Assembly: GCA_963576735.1 (NCBI GenBank)
Contig: OY755177.1
Span: 1,116,001 to 1,180,000 of the forward strand
Length of the DNA stretch: 64,000 bases
Reading direction: 5' to 3'
Source of the DNA: Bedellia somnulentella
Lineage: Eukaryota > Arthropoda > Insecta > Lepidoptera > Bedelliidae
Positions 47,847 to 59,228 of the stretch are shown here, piece after piece (positions within the stretch are counted from its first letter, which is position 1; each line of letters opens with the position of its first letter). The notes under the pieces are model-generated. The model saw nothing but the letters and a program-made list of their open reading frames with translations. It did no database searches and was not told the DNA's origin. The position numbers were made by a program, and so were the translations under genes.

Positions 47847-48013
47847 TTTTGTATGTACATTGTACTTGTTCTTTAATCGTAAAGCGTGTTGCCGTGAGTT
47901 CGTCAGTTCTAAATCCATCTAACTCTACACAAAACCGGGCTGTTTTGTTGTTTGTTTGTCCCCTCGCGCTAGTTTGTTTATTATTTATGTAACGACAGTT
48001 TCTACTGTTGCAG

Positions 48014-48042
48014 GTGGAGTCTGGAGCCAGCGCTTATGCTAA
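48014..48042 (+). other. Candidate 29-base microexon
   Basis: A pyrimidine-rich tract ending TTTCTACTGTTGCAG is followed by 29 bases that translate VESGASAYA with no stop, then a strong donor GTGAGT at 48043. The sequence is GC-richer than its surroundings and belongs to no repeat in the window. If real, the window lies inside a large intron. It could be chance. Confidence 0.25.
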
Positions 48043-48146
48043 GTGAGTGGCGACGTGGCCCGGCCGTCACTTACTAACTTCGGATTATTGGAATTGAACT
48101 TTGTCCTGTTTTGTTAAGAGACTATTGAATGTGCTCAAAGTTTTTG

Positions 48147-48280
48147 AAGTGTATGGATGTAATGGAAGAATACTGAGGAATTGGATGAAAGAGAAAGTGC
48201 GAGAGGTTAACCAGTATAGTAATAGAAATTAATAAATCTGCCTATCTCATGGGGAACAAATAGCGTAAGTGTGAGTATGT
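48147..48280 (+). mobile_element. Family D-like remnant, old
   Basis: GTATGGATGTAATGGAAGAA and TCTGCCTATCTCATGGGGAA; a variant lineage. Confidence 0.4.
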
Positions 48281-48533
48281 TTTCGAAATATATCCAAAAA
48301 TCTACGTTTATGACATACTTCAAAGCCCCAACTTTGTGATTCCCAACAGAAAGTATTTATTCCCACAAGATTCCAGAGATTGAAATTTGACCATAATTTT
48401 CCTTATAGTTCAAGAAAAACTAAAGACAAATAATATTAATATATCAAATTGACCGCAGTCTTTGACCATTAATAAAATTGCATGTATACACTCTAGTGTT
48501 GAATTATATGCCTTCATTGATATATGCATAGTT

Positions 48534-48710
48534 ACATACATACATATACTCACGGCTATAAATCCCTAAAAGGGGTAGCCAGAGCTAAGGAATTAAAAAT
48601 TCCTCAGCCACATTTGGAAAGTTGAGTGGGGAAATGATGGTAAAATAAAGGTTGTTGGTGATGGGTGTCCAACCGCATCGCCCAAAAATCCCTTAAAAGC
48701 CTCAATACCG
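48534..48710 (-). mobile_element. SINE-A1, tail-side part (split copy)
   Basis: Stops at CTCAATACCG where the 6.2 kb insert begins. Its outer TSD ATATGCATAGTT matches the one after 55000. Confidence 0.9.
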
Positions 48711-50600
48711 CCCAACTAGCACATAAGCTTTAAAACAAACTGTATATCGTTTGTATATCGGTTCCGTTTGAGAATCTAAGTGTTAAGAATATCTGTAGTA
48801 ATAGAGTTATAGAGTGCTCTAACTCACTTATAACCACGAAAGAGGCCCACGATTTTAGAGGCTAAGGTTCTAGAGAGCTTACAGAGCGGTGGTATATAGG
48901 TGCTAAAGTACCTACACAAGAGTGTTTATTCATTCTCAGTTATAGCTTCAACCGGTATAACTGCGGTTGTGATGAATTAGTTAACACTATGGGTTATAGA
49001 AAAACGTCAGCTAAGAATTATTTACCATTAAAAACTTTATTAGACCTATTAAACAGTTGTTTATGTCACTTTGAAGCGTATTAGTTATGTAAAATATTCT
49101 CAAGTAAGTATCATGCCGCTTCTTGAGTATATTTACTAACCAATTGTATTTAGTTCTATTACAAAATTGTGTACCAGATCTAGTGTAACATCATGGCGAG
49201 ATAATAATTGGCAGAAGGATTGTAAACATATAAGTATTCAAGTTGTTGTGAAGTGAAAACGATCTGCCGTTGTGATTTTACGGTAAGTGTATACCATGTT
49301 TTCCATCTCAATTTTAACGCGCTTGGAATTTATTAAAGATTTCAATAAATTTTCAAATTAAACATATAATAAATAACATAGACACTTCAATTTTTTACCA
49401 TTTTTTGTATTTTTTTATAGCCAGTAGCATTTTAAATAAAGTGGCATCAATGGAATGAAAAATTAACATGAGTAATGAAGTATTTTGTTTTCAAATATTA
49501 AATAATTCAGTCAATTTATAGGTTAGTTCAACAAAACAATGGCGAACTTACATTGAAGGTTTTTGTCGTCACTTAAGACATCTATCACACTTTTTGTGAT
49601 ACAACATCTTTAGTCAAGAATATTGTGCAGGCTTTAGTACACTTAGCAGTGCAGTAATAGACTTAAATAATTACACTTATTATAGCCAAGACACTACAAC
49701 CGGCTAAGCATTTTACAAACTGACTGGATTAGGGTTCTTCAATGAAGGAATCAATTATATACCTGTTGTTTTTTTCTTTTCAGACTATTGGCGGTCTCCT
49801 CACAAATATTATCCTCTTCACTCAGTTTCCATTCGTATTCCAAGAGTTTACTTAAGAAATACGTCTATACGTACTTGGTCATAATAAATCAATCTAGCCT
49901 AATGCGGCTTATTTTATACATAATTTAAGTATCTAAAGGTTATCTGAATATTTTTTGTAAAGATGTGTGATACATAATTTATTTGACACAACAATGTTTT
50001 TCTTTATTATTTTATATTCGCAAGTCCCATGATTAAATACCCAAAAGTGGCAGTCAAAACTTAAATGTCGACAATCCAGCAGGAACTGAAACATGAAGAC
50101 TGATTATTAGACATATATATACATGTCCGTGATCGTTATAGTTCAATAGATATAACACCGCTTCGTAATAACTCTTATGTTTAGGCTGTATATCCCCGAA
50201 GGGGTTGGCAGAGGTATATATACTTCTAAATATCACGTAACATTGACGTCACGTGAATAAAAATTGGTCAGTGCTATTCAAAGCCAACACCACACAATTT
50301 AGATACTTAATGACCTTTTATTTCACTCTTAGCTAGTAGCTGGGTAGTGTGTGAGATTCCTTTTTTTCTTGTTCTACGGAACCATGTTGTTATGCCTCCA
50401 CTCGAACTTGACCAAAATTGCTCGTATTAGGACTATTTAAATTTCCGCTTTGTAGCGAATCTTCTTTATTTTTCGTAACTACTGGAACAACATAATCTAA
50501 TAGGATATTATCAAAACTATTTGATGGTTTTGGGTCATTCGTACCGTTAACACATAATGCGGTTATATAGGTACCTATATTAAGGCCTGCCTCGGAGTGT
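48711..50600. other. Left arm of the TIR element, non-coding
   Basis: AT-rich DNA without a meaningful reading frame. The outer 400 bases repeat GTTATA-type motifs. A SINE-B 3' remnant lies at 50178-50243. Confidence 0.6.
50178..50243 (-). mobile_element. SINE-B 3' fragment
   Basis: ATATCCCCGAAGGGGTTGGC and ATCACGTAACATTG only. Confidence 0.7.
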
Positions 50601-50632
50601 TAATAAATAATAATAATAATAATAATAATAAT
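50601..50632. repeat. TAA microsatellite = 3' tail of LINE-2
   Basis: About nine TAA/AAT units mark the 3' terminus of the minus-strand LINE. Confidence 0.85.
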
Positions 50633-50960
50633 ATATTTATTGAAAAAAGGTACAACAAATTGAGTTTCATACTCCCTAATAAAAAGGGCAAAGCCCTGTA
50701 AACTTAGGATAAGTATTTTGCTCAACCCATAAAGTTGGCTCACAATCATTTCAGCTTCTTAAAAAATATGTTTATAAACTAAAAGTTACACAATAAGTCT
50801 TTTTGTGTACAAAAAGAAAGAGATCAACCAATAGCACAAGTTCTCTAAAAGAGAGAACTATAAGTTAATTTTAATTATATTAAATGGAAAACTTAAGTTT
50901 AATACATGTAGATTGTAATCAATTGCATGCTTTTGCATCCTCAAATGTATGTGTAAGTTA

Positions 50961-50967
50961 GTATGTA

Positions 50968-51011
<44 letters not shown>

Positions 51012-51035
51012 AATGTATGTTTGTGTGTGTGTGTT
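50961..51035. repeat. TG/TATG microsatellite in the LINE-2 3' UTR
   Basis: Uninterrupted TG dinucleotides from about 50971 to 51007, flanked by TATG repeats and a second short TG run. Confidence 0.95.
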
Positions 51036-51088
51036 TGCGATTGTGTAATATACAGTCTATTTTGAAAATCCTAGGAGTCATCTAATAT

Positions 51089-52828
51089 TTAGCATTGTAT
51101 TTCTAATAACATCTCAGTCTGATCATAATTTAAAGTAGGTAACCAGGGTAAAAGTTTACATTTACATTCGTAACTATTTAATTCTCTTATATCTAGTATT
51201 TTATTAATAGAATTATAAAGATGAGGGCCTAAAAATGAAAAAAAGTTTTGACCATATTTTGTGTTTAATTTGGGTTTTACAAAAACAATGTCACGTCGCC
51301 GTTTGAGATTAAGACGATTTAATGATACATGTTGTTTCAACACTGTCAATAAAATGTACAGCTTTCTTACTGTCAAAACTTCACAAAAAGTATAAAGTTC
51401 AGTAGTGGGGAACAGAATAGGCTTGAAAGTACTGACTTTTAATAACCCCCTCTGAGCAACTTCCAACACTTTTAAATTTGTTTTGTCAGCACCACCCCAT
51501 GACGTTATACAATATGTCAATAAACACTCGCATAATGCTATATAAACACGTTTAAGTAATGAAGGTTGTAAAACATGTCTTATATTTTTGAAAATATGCA
51601 TGAGTTTTCGGACTCTAGCTGCAATAGCACAAATGTGAGGACCAAATTTTAGATATTGATCAATAATAACACCCAAATATTTAACTTGTGGGCTTCTTTC
51701 TAATGGGATACAATTACAAGAACTGCTATCTTTTGAGCAACCTGTTCGGTGTGAAATTAAAACATTTGTTAATGGGGGTTGACTAGGTTTTTGAATTGAA
51801 AAAGTTACATATTTTGATTTTTCACTATTCAGTGTGAGAACATTATCTTGTAACCATTCACTAACCTTATTAAGGCCTAGTTGTGCAACCTCAAAAGTGT
51901 CCTCCCAGGTCTGTCCTTGGAAACAAATAACAGTGTCGTCCGCATAACACAGAACTTGACCATTGATGTTTAGATTACACAACTGATTGATATAAATTGA
52001 GAACAAAGTCGGGCCCAATATACTACCTTGCGGTACACCAAAAGACATCGGTATATCCTCACTAATATGTTCATCAATTTTCACACATTGATATCTATCA
52101 GTTAAATAATCCAGAAATATTTTTAAAGCTTCTCCTCGAACACCAATTTCTTCTAGTTTTTTAATCAATAGAGGTATAGAAACCGTGGCAAAAGCTTTGG
52201 CTAGATCTAAGAACACAGCAAGAACTTTTTTGTGAGCATCAAGTTTACTTGTAACATAATTAGTAAGTTTCAAAACTGCATCAGTTGTAGATCTAGCTTT
52301 ACGAAATCCATATTGATTGTCGGATAATAAAGTGAACTTGTCCAAAAAATTTGTTAATCGGTTATTAAGAATTTTTTCAAGGATTTTAGACAAAGAGGGA
52401 AGAATTGAGATGGGCCTATAACTATTAATACTATCTTTTTCACCTGATTTATATATTGGGATTACAACAGATTTTTTTAAAATAGAAGGAAATACACCTT
52501 GTTTCAAACAAAGGCTAAAAATGTGTACTAATAAGGGGTTTATTATATGCCTAATCGACTTAATTAATTTATTTGGAATTCCATCCCAACCAATCGAGCA
52601 TTCATTTTTTAAACCTGATATTAAAATGTCAATTTCATTTGCATCCGTATCAGTCAAGACCATAGAGTTTTCGAAGTTACTTTGTAAATTATTGCTTGAT
52701 ACCCGTCCACCACTAATTAAAATTTTTTCTGCGTAAACTTTTCCAACATTGGCGAAGTACTTATTTATTTTATTAACAGATTCCTGATTATCATCACCAC
52801 TAAGTAAATGACAAGAGTCATTTTTTTA
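51089..52828 (-). pseudogene. Reverse transcriptase domain of LINE-2 ORF2 (C-terminal part)
   Basis: The frame is open from the slip site at 52821-52827 to the stop at 51089. The methionine at 52663 is internal, because about 50 codons of plausible linker precede it without a stop. Numbered from that methionine: SYRPISILP at 81-89, motif A FLDLAKAFATV near 151-161 (catalytic Asp present; the usual second Asp of AFD is Ala), motif B GVPQGSILGP at 209-218, motif C YADD at 240-243, motif D-like WLQDNVLTLNSEKS near 270-283, and YLGVIID near 329. A long C-terminal domain with LTYCITSWGG follows. The RT resembles the Jockey/CR1/Rex1-Daphne assemblage; the clade is not certain by eye. Only one frameshift separates it from the endonuclease, so this is a fairly young copy. 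Confidence 0.85.
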
Positions 52829-54030
52829 TCATTCCTTGTCATAGATTTTATGGCTTTCCATAATAATTTCGGATTATTGCCTGCTTTATCTATTCGTTCT
52901 TTATCATAATTTCTTTTGGCTTGTTTGATCATATTAAAATAGTATTTTTTGTACCGCACGTATGTTGTTTTAATTAAATCATTGTTAGGGTTGTTTATAA
53001 ATTTCCTGTGCAAATTATCTTTATTACGTTGACAGCGTAATAAACCTTGGGACATCCATGGTTTGAGCAAAATTTTACGTCTTGGAATTTTTACTGTTTT
53101 TGTATGATCTTTTATTATTTTTTGTAATGATCTAACTAGAAATAGGATACCAAAATTTGGGTTATCACTTTGTAGAATACTTTGAAAGTCCTGGGTTTCT
53201 AGGTCCTTACTCACGGCTTCGAAGTCCACTTTAATAGTCTCAGAACATTTTTTTATACTTGGGATTTTTAAACCTATAGCAAACATGACTGCTTTGTGAT
53301 CTGTAATTGAGCTATCTATTACTATTGTGGTAGAAGGAAATTTGGAGTCTAGAAAAACATGATCTAAACACGATTTTCCATCTTCGCGAGTGACAAAGTA
53401 ATGGCAGGAAATGAGTCCATGAAAAGCTAGAAGATTCTGATAGTTGTCACTAATATTATCCTCTTGTCCTATTATATTTATATTAATGTCTCCAATTAAA
53501 ATCCTATCCCGACATGTGTTATATTTTTGTAAAATTAAATGAAGTTCATCCAAGAATGCATCTATGTTATCTTTTTTAGAGAGATGTGTTTTGTTATAAG
53601 CATGGCGTCGATGCATGGCAAAAATTAGCACCCTATCTGTTTTTAAAATAAGACAGTTACTATTTATAGTCACTGGTTCCTCTATAACAATATTCAAAGA
53701 ATCCTTATAGTAGATTACCACGCCATCATTTTGGTATCGATTCAGATTTGTTGCAACAGAGTTATAGCCGCTTAATGTGGGAATTAGGGGACAACAGGAC
53801 AACCAGCACTCTGTTAAAATTAATATATCAAAATCTATATTGGTAGTGGATAAAAACATAATAAAATCTGAGAAACGTGTGGCTTCACCAATGCTTCGTA
53901 TATTTTGAGTAATTATTTTAAGACTAGGTAGGCATAAATCAATATATTTATGACAAAATCTAGGTTCACATTCATAAGCTGCAGAAACAGAATGCATGTC
54001 TATTTCATTTACAAAGTCCAATCTATCCAT
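52765..54030 (-). pseudogene. AP endonuclease domain of LINE-2 ORF2 (N-terminal part)
   Basis: This is the target-nicking domain of a LINE. In the 421-codon frame the APE motifs appear in order: TQNIRSI (Asn43), LTECWL (Glu74), a DGVVIYYKDS strand near 102, GDININ (Asp181, Asn183), CLDHVFL (Asp223, His224) and SITDHKAV (Asp244, His245). All the catalytic positions I can identify are intact. The region after residue 320 (KPWMSQGLLRCQRNKDNL, then a Lys/Arg/Tyr-rich stretch and NPKLLWKAIKSM) is the usual linker to the RT. The last roughly 18 residues are out of frame, because the frame shifts at a run of seven T (52821-52827, + strand). The methionine at 54030 is a plausible natural ORF2 start. 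Confidence 0.85.
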
Positions 54031-54455
54031 TATTTAATTTATTAAATATTTGATCAGTAACAAGGAAAATCCAAGTAAAAAAATGAAATCTTAGCGGTAA
54101 AATACTGTGAAAAAATTTAAAAGGTAATATTTTAAGTCTTGTGAAATATTTAATTTTCATGTAGTATCTCCCATATGTTGTGGTATAAGCATAAAATATG
54201 TAAATAGATTTTATAAGATAGACTTTAGATTTCAAAATAAACTTCAATAATATTATGTATAGTGTAAGTGTAATCATGGTTATTGTGTGTGTATGTGAGT
54301 AGCTGTGAGTGGAAGAATGCAGTTTTTTATGAGCATACATAGTATTAATAATAAAAACAGAACTAAGAAACAAAATTAGTATGTAAATCAAACAATCATA
54401 AACAAAAGTCCATAGTTTTGTCTAACACTATTACTTTTATAATATCTTTAAAGTG

Positions 54456-54929
54456 TACCTGCCTAGCGCAATTTGCTTTAATAAAATGAACATTACAGCT
54501 TAAATCTATATAAATGAGTTGTTCAACACTTTTAGTATTTTGAGTTACTATACTCTTGACCAACTCTCTTTTACAACCAATACCTGCACCTTATATTCAA
54601 TATAATACCTAAAGACTTATAAGACACTCCGCGGCAACAACTACACAACAATAAGTGTTAACGTGAGTCAGCGAGCACTGTTGTGTAGATTTAAGTGCTA
54701 CAAACAGGTTTGGGCTATAACATCTTAACGGTACTTGCTGCGATTAGCACTATTCTAACTCTAAAAACTGTTTAACACCGTTCATTAAAGTTCTAGAACC
54801 ACTGTTGGAGCTAAATTTATTTTCTAACACCTCTATAACATTTTAAGTTATAACTGAGATAATTATTACTCATTTAAACAGAGTAAAGTTATATTAAAAC
54901 CTGCAAATGACACCAAAATGTTAGTTGGG
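54456..54929. other. Right arm of the TIR element, non-coding
   Basis: About 470 bases with the motif-rich subterminal region (CTCTATAAC, TATAACTGAG) and the terminal repeat TAGTTGGG. No reading frame. Confidence 0.55.
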
Positions 54930-55000
54930 CGTTAGTCGCCTCTTACGTACACCCACCGGAAGAAATGGGGTAGTGCTATTCTAAGCCGACACTACACAGC
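54930..55000 (-). mobile_element. SINE-A1, head-side part (split copy)
   Basis: Resumes at TTAGTCGCCTCTTACGTAC and ends CACTACACAGC, then ATATGCATAGTT (TSD). Confidence 0.9.
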
Positions 55001-55250
55001 AGATATGCATAGTTGACAGCGTCAATACTTTTTAATATTACACGAATGGGTTAATGTTATTTAAATCAGATACTGTTTAACCGACATCAAAAAAGGTTCT
55101 TAGATCAATTGATTGTATAAGTGTATGTTTTTCCGCGATTATTTAATATAAATTCAAGGCTTACTACATTGATTAAATTAGCCAAAGAGTAGATCCAAAT
55201 AAACCACGCCCATAATGGGTAAGTACTAGTCATCAATATATTTGATAGAT

Positions 55251-55600
55251 AACATAACATAACATATAACATAAACGTTCACGCCGAATATCCCCGAAGG
55301 GGTTGGCAGAGGTACTAATACTTCTGAACATCACGTGATTTTGTCACCTGGTGTTCAGAGTACCCACGTTTTGCATGGACAGTGTACTCACGTGATAGGG
55401 GGCAGGTACCAACAAGCAGGCAGGCAAGTACAACTCAGTCATATGGGTTTCCTCACAATGTTTTCCCTCACCGTTAACAACCATGATAAATTAACCACAC
55501 ATATGTCTTTAGAAAAGACAAATTGGTGTAGGCCCGACCCAGGATTTGAACACTAGTCGTTTGCACGATAACCGAGTGTTCTACCCACTGGGCTATCACG
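55251..55600 (-). mobile_element. SINE-B, full length with a central rearrangement
   Basis: TSD TTGATAGATAA on both sides. Body sequence after GGGGGCAGG is replaced by CAGGCAGGCAAG-type DNA. Confidence 0.9.
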
Positions 55601-55686
55601 GTTGATAGATAAATAAACCTTATTTAATTACATACTTCTAAACCCATTCTAAAATCATCCAGGCGGATTTTTTGTATGGTGGTTTC

Positions 55687-55923
55687 GCCGTGTAGTGCCG
55701 GCTTAGAATGTCGCTACCCCTTTCTACCCACGGGTGTCGTAAGAGGCGACTAAGGGTATTGGGGCTTTTTATTGGATTTTTGGGCGATGCGGTTGGAGAC
55801 CCATCACCAAAAACATTTATTTTACCGCCTTTTCCCCACTCAACTTCCAAAAGTGGCTGATTTCTAATTCCTTGGCTCTGACTACCCCTTCTAGGGAATT
55901 AATGCCGTGAGTATATGTATGTA
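55687..55923 (+). mobile_element. SINE-A2, near full length
   Basis: A2 head; about 8 bases missing near GGCTGATTTC; possible TSD GTATGGT. Confidence 0.88.
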
Positions 55924-55937
55924 TGGTTTTGATGGGA

Positions 55938-56073
55938 ATGTACCATGAGACTCATCACCAAGCATCCTTTGCTTTACAATATTTCCCTACATCCAAAATT
56001 GTCTGAAGAATTTCAAATTCTAAATTTCTAGCTTCCTCTTTCATGTATTTATAGTCTTGAGTATATGTATGTA
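55938..56073 (+). mobile_element. SINE-A, old, 5' truncated
   Basis: From ATGAGACTCATCACCAAGC to TTGAGTATATGTATG. Confidence 0.65.
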
Positions 56074-56273
56074 TTAAAAAACTACCTTTTAACTAAAACA
56101 CAGTGCTCCTACTATTTTATCAGTAACAACGCGTTTAAAAAGTGAGCAAGTGGTTTCAATGGAATGGAGGTTCCATGTCCGCTCGCCGCAATCCGCAGCG
56201 ACTACACTTTTAACTGTTTTAAGGTTTAGAAATGTTTTTCACGTTTATTCTGTTAAAAGTTCTTGACTTCAGT

Positions 56274-56467
56274 TACATACATACATATATATTTTACGGC
56301 TATAAATTCCTAAAAGGGGCAGCCAGAGCTTCAGAAACAGAAAATTCTTTAGTCATTGTCAAATAAATGTCTTTGGTGTATAAAAATCACATAAGAGCCC
56401 CGATACCATTAGTCACCGCTTACGATCACTCATGGTAAGAAATGAGGTTGTGCTACTCTAAGCCGAC
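56274..56467 (-). mobile_element. SINE-A4, old, internal deletion
   Basis: Tail and head present; the B-box region is lost. Confidence 0.72.
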
Positions 56468-56626
56468 TTTTAGTTATTTCATCTATATCTTAAGCGAGGA
56501 TTGACCTTAATATACCTGAGGGGTTGTTTTTGATGCCAAAGTATGAGGCAAATATGTGATTTATAATAGTTTTTTTATAAATTAGCGATGCAAAAATATT
56601 ATACTTGCAAGTATGAGTTGACTCTT

Positions 56627-56715
56627 AATGTATGTAATGAATGAAAGGGAAGCAAGGGAGGTTTGTCAAGATCGTACTTATATGGGAATAATGGGCGTGA
56701 GTATAGGTAATCAAG
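56627..56715 (+). mobile_element. Family D remnant
   Basis: GGAGGTTTGTCAAGATCGTA, GGGAATAATGGGCGTGAGTA. Confidence 0.55.
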
Positions 56716-58553
56716 TAAGTAAGTATGTTAAAAATACTTACTGTGAGAGTCAACTTTACAAAATTGTGATAAATACATAATGATTGTAATAGTATAATAA
56801 ACAATAAAAATCCCATCATAGAGTGAACTAGATTAGACTGGACCGCAAGCATCCGCAGCAGTATTCCAAAAAACAAATTCAAAAACATAAAAATTTTAAC
56901 AGTTAATACAAATAAAATCTCCAATATCTTCTAAAGGAATTGTGAAATTTCATCAAATTCTTTACGGTACTAAACTTATAAGGGTACAATAAATTTATTC
57001 CTTCGTGAAGGGGTGAGATATGACGAGTCACAGCCAGCGGGGGCGGTTCACTTTATAGCTAGCAATCCTGAGAGTTGCACTCAACACATTTAAAAAAATA
57101 AATGGCTTTTTTCAAGATTAAAGAAAGTCATAAGCTAGGTTTTTTTTGGAATATTGGTGTTTTTTATTATTTTATTTTTCTGCAACTGATTTTGCTTGTA
57201 ACTTTGTGTAAAATGCGTTTTCAGTTATTGACATAAAGTAACATTTATTCGATAATAAGTCCACCATAGGAATTATATTATTTACTGTTTATTGAATACA
57301 TGTATTAATTAGCCACTCTTAGAAGTTTAGTAAAGTGGAAATGGCTGTAATATAAAGATGGATGGTGGTCCACCCAATCGCCAAACAATAACCTAAAGTG
57401 CCTCTAAACGTAATAACACCTACTAGGGCAAAACGTGTTTTTTTTTAATTCGACATCCTTCAGCTAACTCAGATAAGCACGTCACTATCATACAGTGATT
57501 TTTATAAAAACAATAAAATAGAATGAAGTCATTTAAATTATTGGTAGATGTTTAGCTATCTGTCAAGTTATGTTTAAGCAAATTTTGGTAGCTATCAACT
57601 GAAAAAGGAAGATTGACAGACAAATATGCAATATAGAGGTACGATAGATAGTCCAATGCTATTAAAAAATCTTAACAAATAGAAAATTATTCTTTAATTC
57701 ACAGCACTCTCATTTTAGTCTGCAATTCTATAACCCATTCAAACAGAGAGTGTATTGCAATTTATTTCGTTACCATAAAATAACCTACAACGGAAATGTA
57801 GGATATAAAATAAATTCCTACATTTGAAACTGCACCAAAAACGTGACACATAATTTTGGTGCGTTAAAATAAAAACCTTGTAATCGTACATCCCTGAATC
57901 CGGATCGTCCTAACTTAGGAATCGCCCGAAGCGGACACAGCACTAACTTAAACCGAACTTAAACTTAGATCGCACTTAACCGAACACCCTGTGTAAGGAC
58001 TCTCTAATAAACTTCACTCTAACAAGAGACTAAGTGCGTTATTTAAGATATGTACAATATCGTTCATACTACAACACCACCGAAAATAGACGGTCGAAAT
58101 TGTTTTTAGGTTTATTTATTCAAACAATCATGTCGTTTAAAAGTCTTGTGATCAAACGGTTTAAAATGCGGTAAAAGATGTTATTATAACTAATTCTAAT
58201 ATAAATTAAATGACATAAAGGGATGGGCGGTAAATGTAACTGTTTGGTTCAAATTAAAAAAAAATCTATCACATTGATTTATTGTTTATATCTTCATACA
58301 ATATTATTCTCTAAGTTTTGAAGTTGCCGAAATTTGTCCAAGCCTATTCCTCAACTGATATCTGTATTAGGAACTTTGAAATAAATAGCGGTTTGAATGT
58401 AATTGTTCATGGAAACCTCATGTGGGGATTTTTACTAATAAATAAAGGATAAATAAAGGAGATAAATAAAGGATAAATAGCGGTTGTCAACATACATAAT
58501 GAAAAACCAGTTACTACATAAATGATAAGATTAACTGATTTCGATTAAATACT
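56716..58553. other. Low-copy AT-rich DNA
   Basis: A weak family C-like tail (TTCATGGAAACCTCATGTGG, near 58407) and AT repeats; no gene. Confidence 0.5.
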
Positions 58554-58798
58554 TACATACATACATATACTCACGGCTATAAATCCCATGAAGGGGTAGC
58601 CAGAGCTAGGGAATTAGAAATTCCTCAGCCACTTTTGGAAGTTGCGTGGGGAAAAGATGGTGAAATAAAGGTTTTTGGTGATGGGTCTCCAACCGCATCG
58701 CCCAAAGTCCCTTAAAAGCCCCAATACCGTTAGTCGCCTCTTACGTACACCCACCGGAAGAAATGGGGTAGTGCTATTCTAAGCCGGCACTACACAGC
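58554..58798 (-). mobile_element. SINE-A1, full length
   Basis: TSD TTCGATTAAAT. Confidence 0.9.
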
Positions 58799-59126
58799 AT
58801 TCGATTAAATCATTACCATTATTTTATTTTTTCTATTAATGGGACAAGTCCGACAAAAGATAGACTTGAAATAAGAAAAATAGTATTATTAATGCATTAG
58901 TCCATAATATGATTGGTCAAATAATAATTTATACCAACTGACTATAATCGGCTACTTGAAATACAATTTTATTACTTAATGGAGATTATTTAGCCTACAT
59001 GCGTAATAACGTATCTTATAAATTGATTTTAAATCTTCATCCTAAATCTGTATCCAGTTTTTTTTTTTCATTTAAGCATTGTTCCTTAGCAATAAAATAA
59101 TATATTTAATGAAATTTATAATAATA

Positions 59127-59228
59127 CCTCGGAAGATCACGTGACAGCGCCACCTAGTGTCCAGAGTAGGTACCCACGTTTTGCTTAGACAGTGTACTCA
59201 CGTGATAGGGGGCAGGCTTATCGCCGAA
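59127..59228 (-). mobile_element. SINE-B central fragment
   Basis: GATCACGTGACAG and GTGTACTCACGTGATAGGGG match the family. Confidence 0.75.

Larger units (their letters stand above)
50601..54455 (-). mobile_element. Nearly full-length non-LTR retrotransposon (LINE-2 of window), nested in a TIR element
   Basis: This minus-strand LINE has an apurinic endonuclease frame (52765-54030), an RT frame (51089 to about 52828), a roughly 450 bp 3' untranslated region containing a TG repeat, and a 3' tail of TAT repeats (TAA repeats at 50601-50632 on the + strand). The only visible break in ORF2 is a one-base slip. No ORF1 is visible upstream, so the copy is either 5' truncated or a one-ORF type. The 5' boundary is a guess near 54455; AGGCAGG occurs near both ends (minus strand) but is too short and too offset to be a firm TSD. 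It lies wholly inside the element at 48711-54929. Confidence 0.85.
48711..54929. mobile_element. 6.2 kb element with CCCAACTA terminal inverted repeats, inserted in a SINE-A
   Basis: A SINE-A copy stops at 48710 and resumes at 54932, so everything between is an insertion. The insert begins CCCAACTAGCA (48711) and ends TGTTAGTTGGG (54929): an 11 bp inverted repeat with one mismatch. CG occurs once in the intact SINE at this point but on both sides of the insert (48709-48710, 54930-54931), suggesting a 2 bp TSD. Subterminal inverted motifs support the pairing: CTCAGTTATA at 48935 and its complement at 54849, GTTATAGAG at 48805 and CTCTATAAC at 54831. LINE-2 occupies about 3.9 kb of it. The remaining roughly 2.4 kb has no long reading frame, so the element looks non-autonomous. 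I do not recognise the superfamily. Confidence 0.75.

Noticed and set aside
54023..54391. 122-codon frame upstream of the LINE-2 endonuclease as a possible ORF1
   Set aside because: Its composition (Ile, Leu, Tyr, Ser-rich with no coiled coil or zinc knuckle) is that of translated AT-rich DNA.
50601..54480. AGGCAGG near both ends of LINE-2 as its TSD
   Set aside because: Only 7 bp, and offset from the TAT tail by about 9 bases; too weak to define the ends.
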